Shown here: in pieces, positions 6,448 to 7,665 of the stretch
Layout of the letters: each line of letters opens with the position of its first letter
Numbering within the stretch: position 1 is the stretch's first letter
Origin: Actinomycetes bacterium
Lineage (GTDB): Bacteria > Actinomycetota > Actinomycetes > Actinomycetales > Cellulomonadaceae
Assembly (NCBI GenBank): GCA_023390875.1
Contig: JAEWCA010000161.1
Location: 1-7,665 of the forward strand
DNA length: 7,665 nt
Reading direction: 5' to 3'
The notes under the pieces: model-generated
What the model was told of the DNA's origin: nothing
Seen by the model: the letters and a program-made list of their open reading frames with translations, nothing else
Database searches by the model: none
Program-made: the position numbers and the translations under genes

Positions 6448-7665
6448 ATGCTCCAGCCGTACCGTGACGTCCTGTCGCGTCCGGGGGCGCTCGCCTTCTC
6501 GGCGGCCGGGGCGCTCGCGCGGCTGCCGATGTCGATGGTGGGCATCGGGATCGTGCTCATGGTGTCGGCGGTGTACGGGTCGTACGGGCTGGCCGGGCGG
6601 GTGTCGGCCGTGTACGTCATCGCGCAGGCGGTGTGCTCGCCGCAGCTGGCCCGGCTCGTCGACCGGCACGGGCAGGCGCGGATCATGCGGCCCGCGGTGG
6701 GGATCGCGACGGTCGGGCTCGTCACGCTGATCGCCGCCTCGCTCGCGGAGGCGCCCACGTTCGTGCTGTACGTGTCGGCGGCCGTGACCGGGGCGGCGAT
6801 CGGGTCGTTCGGCTCGCTCGTGCGCGCGCGGTGGAACCGGACGCTCGGCGGCGACCCGCGGACGATCCACACGGCGTACTCGCTCGAGTCGGCGGTCGAC
6901 GAGCTCGTGTTCGTCGTCGGGCCGGTGCTCGCGACGCTGCTGGCCACGGGTGTGCAGGCGTCGGCCGGGCTCGTCGTCGCGCTCGTCGGCATGGTGGTCG
7001 GCGGGTACTGGTTCCTCGCCCAGCGGGCGACCGAGCCGCCCGCGGCACCGGCCGGGGCGCCGCGACCGCGCGGGTCGGTGCTCGCGAACGCCGGCATGGC
7101 CGTGCTCGCGGTCGTGTTCGTCGCGATGGGCTCGATCTTCGGGGCGACCGACGTGTCGACCGTCGCGTTCGCGGAGGAGCAGGGCAACAAGGGGCTCGCG
7201 GGCGTGATCCTCGCGGTGTTCGCGATGGGCTCGCTCATCTCGGGGCTGCTGTACGGCACGCGGCACTGGCGGCGGCCGCTGCACCTGCGGTTCGCGATCG
7301 GGGTCGTCGCGCTGGCCGTCGGCGTGTGCTTCTTCTTCCTCGTCACCAACCTCGTGGTGCTCGCCGCGGTCATGTTCGTCACGGGGTTCGCGATCGCGCC
7401 GACGCTCATCAACGGCAACGGCCTCGTCCAGCAGCTCGTGCCGGCGAACCGGCTCACCGAGGGCCTCACGTGGGTCGGCACGTCGCTCGGCGTCGGGGTG
7501 TCGGTCGGCTCGTCGGTCGCGGGCGTGCTCATCGACCGCGAGGGGTCGCACGGCGGCTACCTCGTCGTCATCGTGTCGGCCGGGTTCGCGCTCGTCGCGA
7601 CGCTCGCCGCGTACCGGACGCTGCGCGGGGACGCGGCCGCGCGGGTGCGCGGGGCCGTCGAGGAC
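6448..7665 (+). CDS. Major facilitator superfamily transporter (3' end outside window)
   Basis: The frame stays open from the ATG at 6448 to the window edge, 406 residues with no stop. The last 16 residues (LRGDAAARVRGAVED) look like a cytoplasmic tail, so little is probably missing. About twelve membrane helices can be drawn by eye, roughly 14-40, 50-66, 82-100, 105-125, 152-168, 172-190, 211-232, 250-270, 282-300, 301-320, 341-361 and 369-388. LARLVDRHGQARIM (67-80) is the MFS motif A loop between helices 2 and 3. A Pro/Ala/Arg-rich loop (195-209) divides the two halves. HTAYSLESAVDELVFVVGP (141-159) resembles a segment common in actinobacterial MFS exporters; the substrate is unknown and export is a guess. 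Starting at this ATG gives a short cytoplasmic N-terminus before helix 1. It is divergent from the GNAT gene across 78 bp. Confidence 0.88.
   Translation, partial: MLQPYRDVLSRPGALAFSAAGALARLPMSMVGIGIVLMVSAVYGSYGLAGRVSAVYVIAQAVCSPQLARLVDRHGQARIMRPAVGIATVGLVTLIAASLAEAPTFVLYVSAAVTGAAIGSFGSLVRARWNRTLGGDPRTIHTAYSLESAVDELVFVVGPVLATLLATGVQASAGLVVALVGMVVGGYWFLAQRATEPPAAPAGAPRPRGSVLANAGMAVLAVVFVAMGSIFGATDVSTVAFAEEQGNKGLAGVILAVFAMGSLISGLLYGTRHWRRPLHLRFAIGVVALAVGVCFFFLVTNLVVLAAVMFVTGFAIAPTLINGNGLVQQLVPANRLTEGLTWVGTSLGVGVSVGSSVAGVLIDREGSHGGYLVVIVSAGFALVATLAAYRTLRGDAAARVRGAVED

Noticed and set aside
6370..7551. Long minus-strand upstream extension of the GNAT gene, opposite the MFS transporter
   Set aside because: The extension is Arg/Asp/His-rich antisense of an obvious membrane transporter. 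The GNAT domain begins right at the ATG at 6369 and is full length there.
4456..7665. New multi-gene system (membrane protein, acetyltransferase, transporter)
   Set aside because: The three genes are convergent and then divergent, share no operon, and two belong to common families, so nothing in the sequence ties them together.

Overview
The window is very GC-rich DNA from an actinobacterium. Wobble positions are almost all G or C, all six stop codons in view are TGA, and two genes start 7 bases after a TAnnnT -10 box (leaderless starts). The families present, notably a DUF5926 protein beside an actinobacterial-type family 2 glycosyltransferase, fit Actinomycetota. A Cellulomonas-like source is my impression from general familiarity and was not tested.

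Layout, left to right. Positions 2-175 (+) are the low-complexity C-terminal tail of a gene that starts outside the window. Positions 176-534 have no gene and separate two convergent genes. They hold two mirror-image arrays of a 19-base repeat (202-316 and 358-432) and a 23-base repeat array (477-556) that runs into the end of the next gene. Positions 535-1380 (-) encode a GT-A fold family 2 glycosyltransferase. A 237-bp gap (1381-1617) follows, with three copies of a 41-44 bp repeat whose last copy is the 3' end of the next gene. Positions 1618-2442 (-) encode a DUF5926 protein. Divergent from it, 2590-4263 (+) encodes alpha-D-glucose phosphate-specific phosphoglucomutase (pgm).

The 192-bp gap after pgm carries a palindromic hairpin, five copies of a 10-bp repeat, and a hairpin that pairs with the whole Shine-Dalgarno of the next gene. 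Positions 4456-6045 (+) encode a multi-pass membrane protein I do not recognise. It converges on a small YjdJ-type GNAT acetyltransferase (6070-6369, -). That gene is divergent, across 78 bp, from an MFS transporter (6448 to the window edge, +).

The known genes look like core or housekeeping genes: Pgm links glucose-6-phosphate with glucose-1-phosphate for nucleotide-sugar and glycogen synthesis, and the glycosyltransferase probably uses a nucleotide-activated sugar. I see no mobile element, CRISPR array, RNA gene or defence island, and no convincing new multi-gene system. The unusual content is between genes: mirrored repeats whose two arms change together, tandem copies of gene 3' ends that put TGA stops in all three frames, and a ribosome-site hairpin ahead of the unknown membrane protein.
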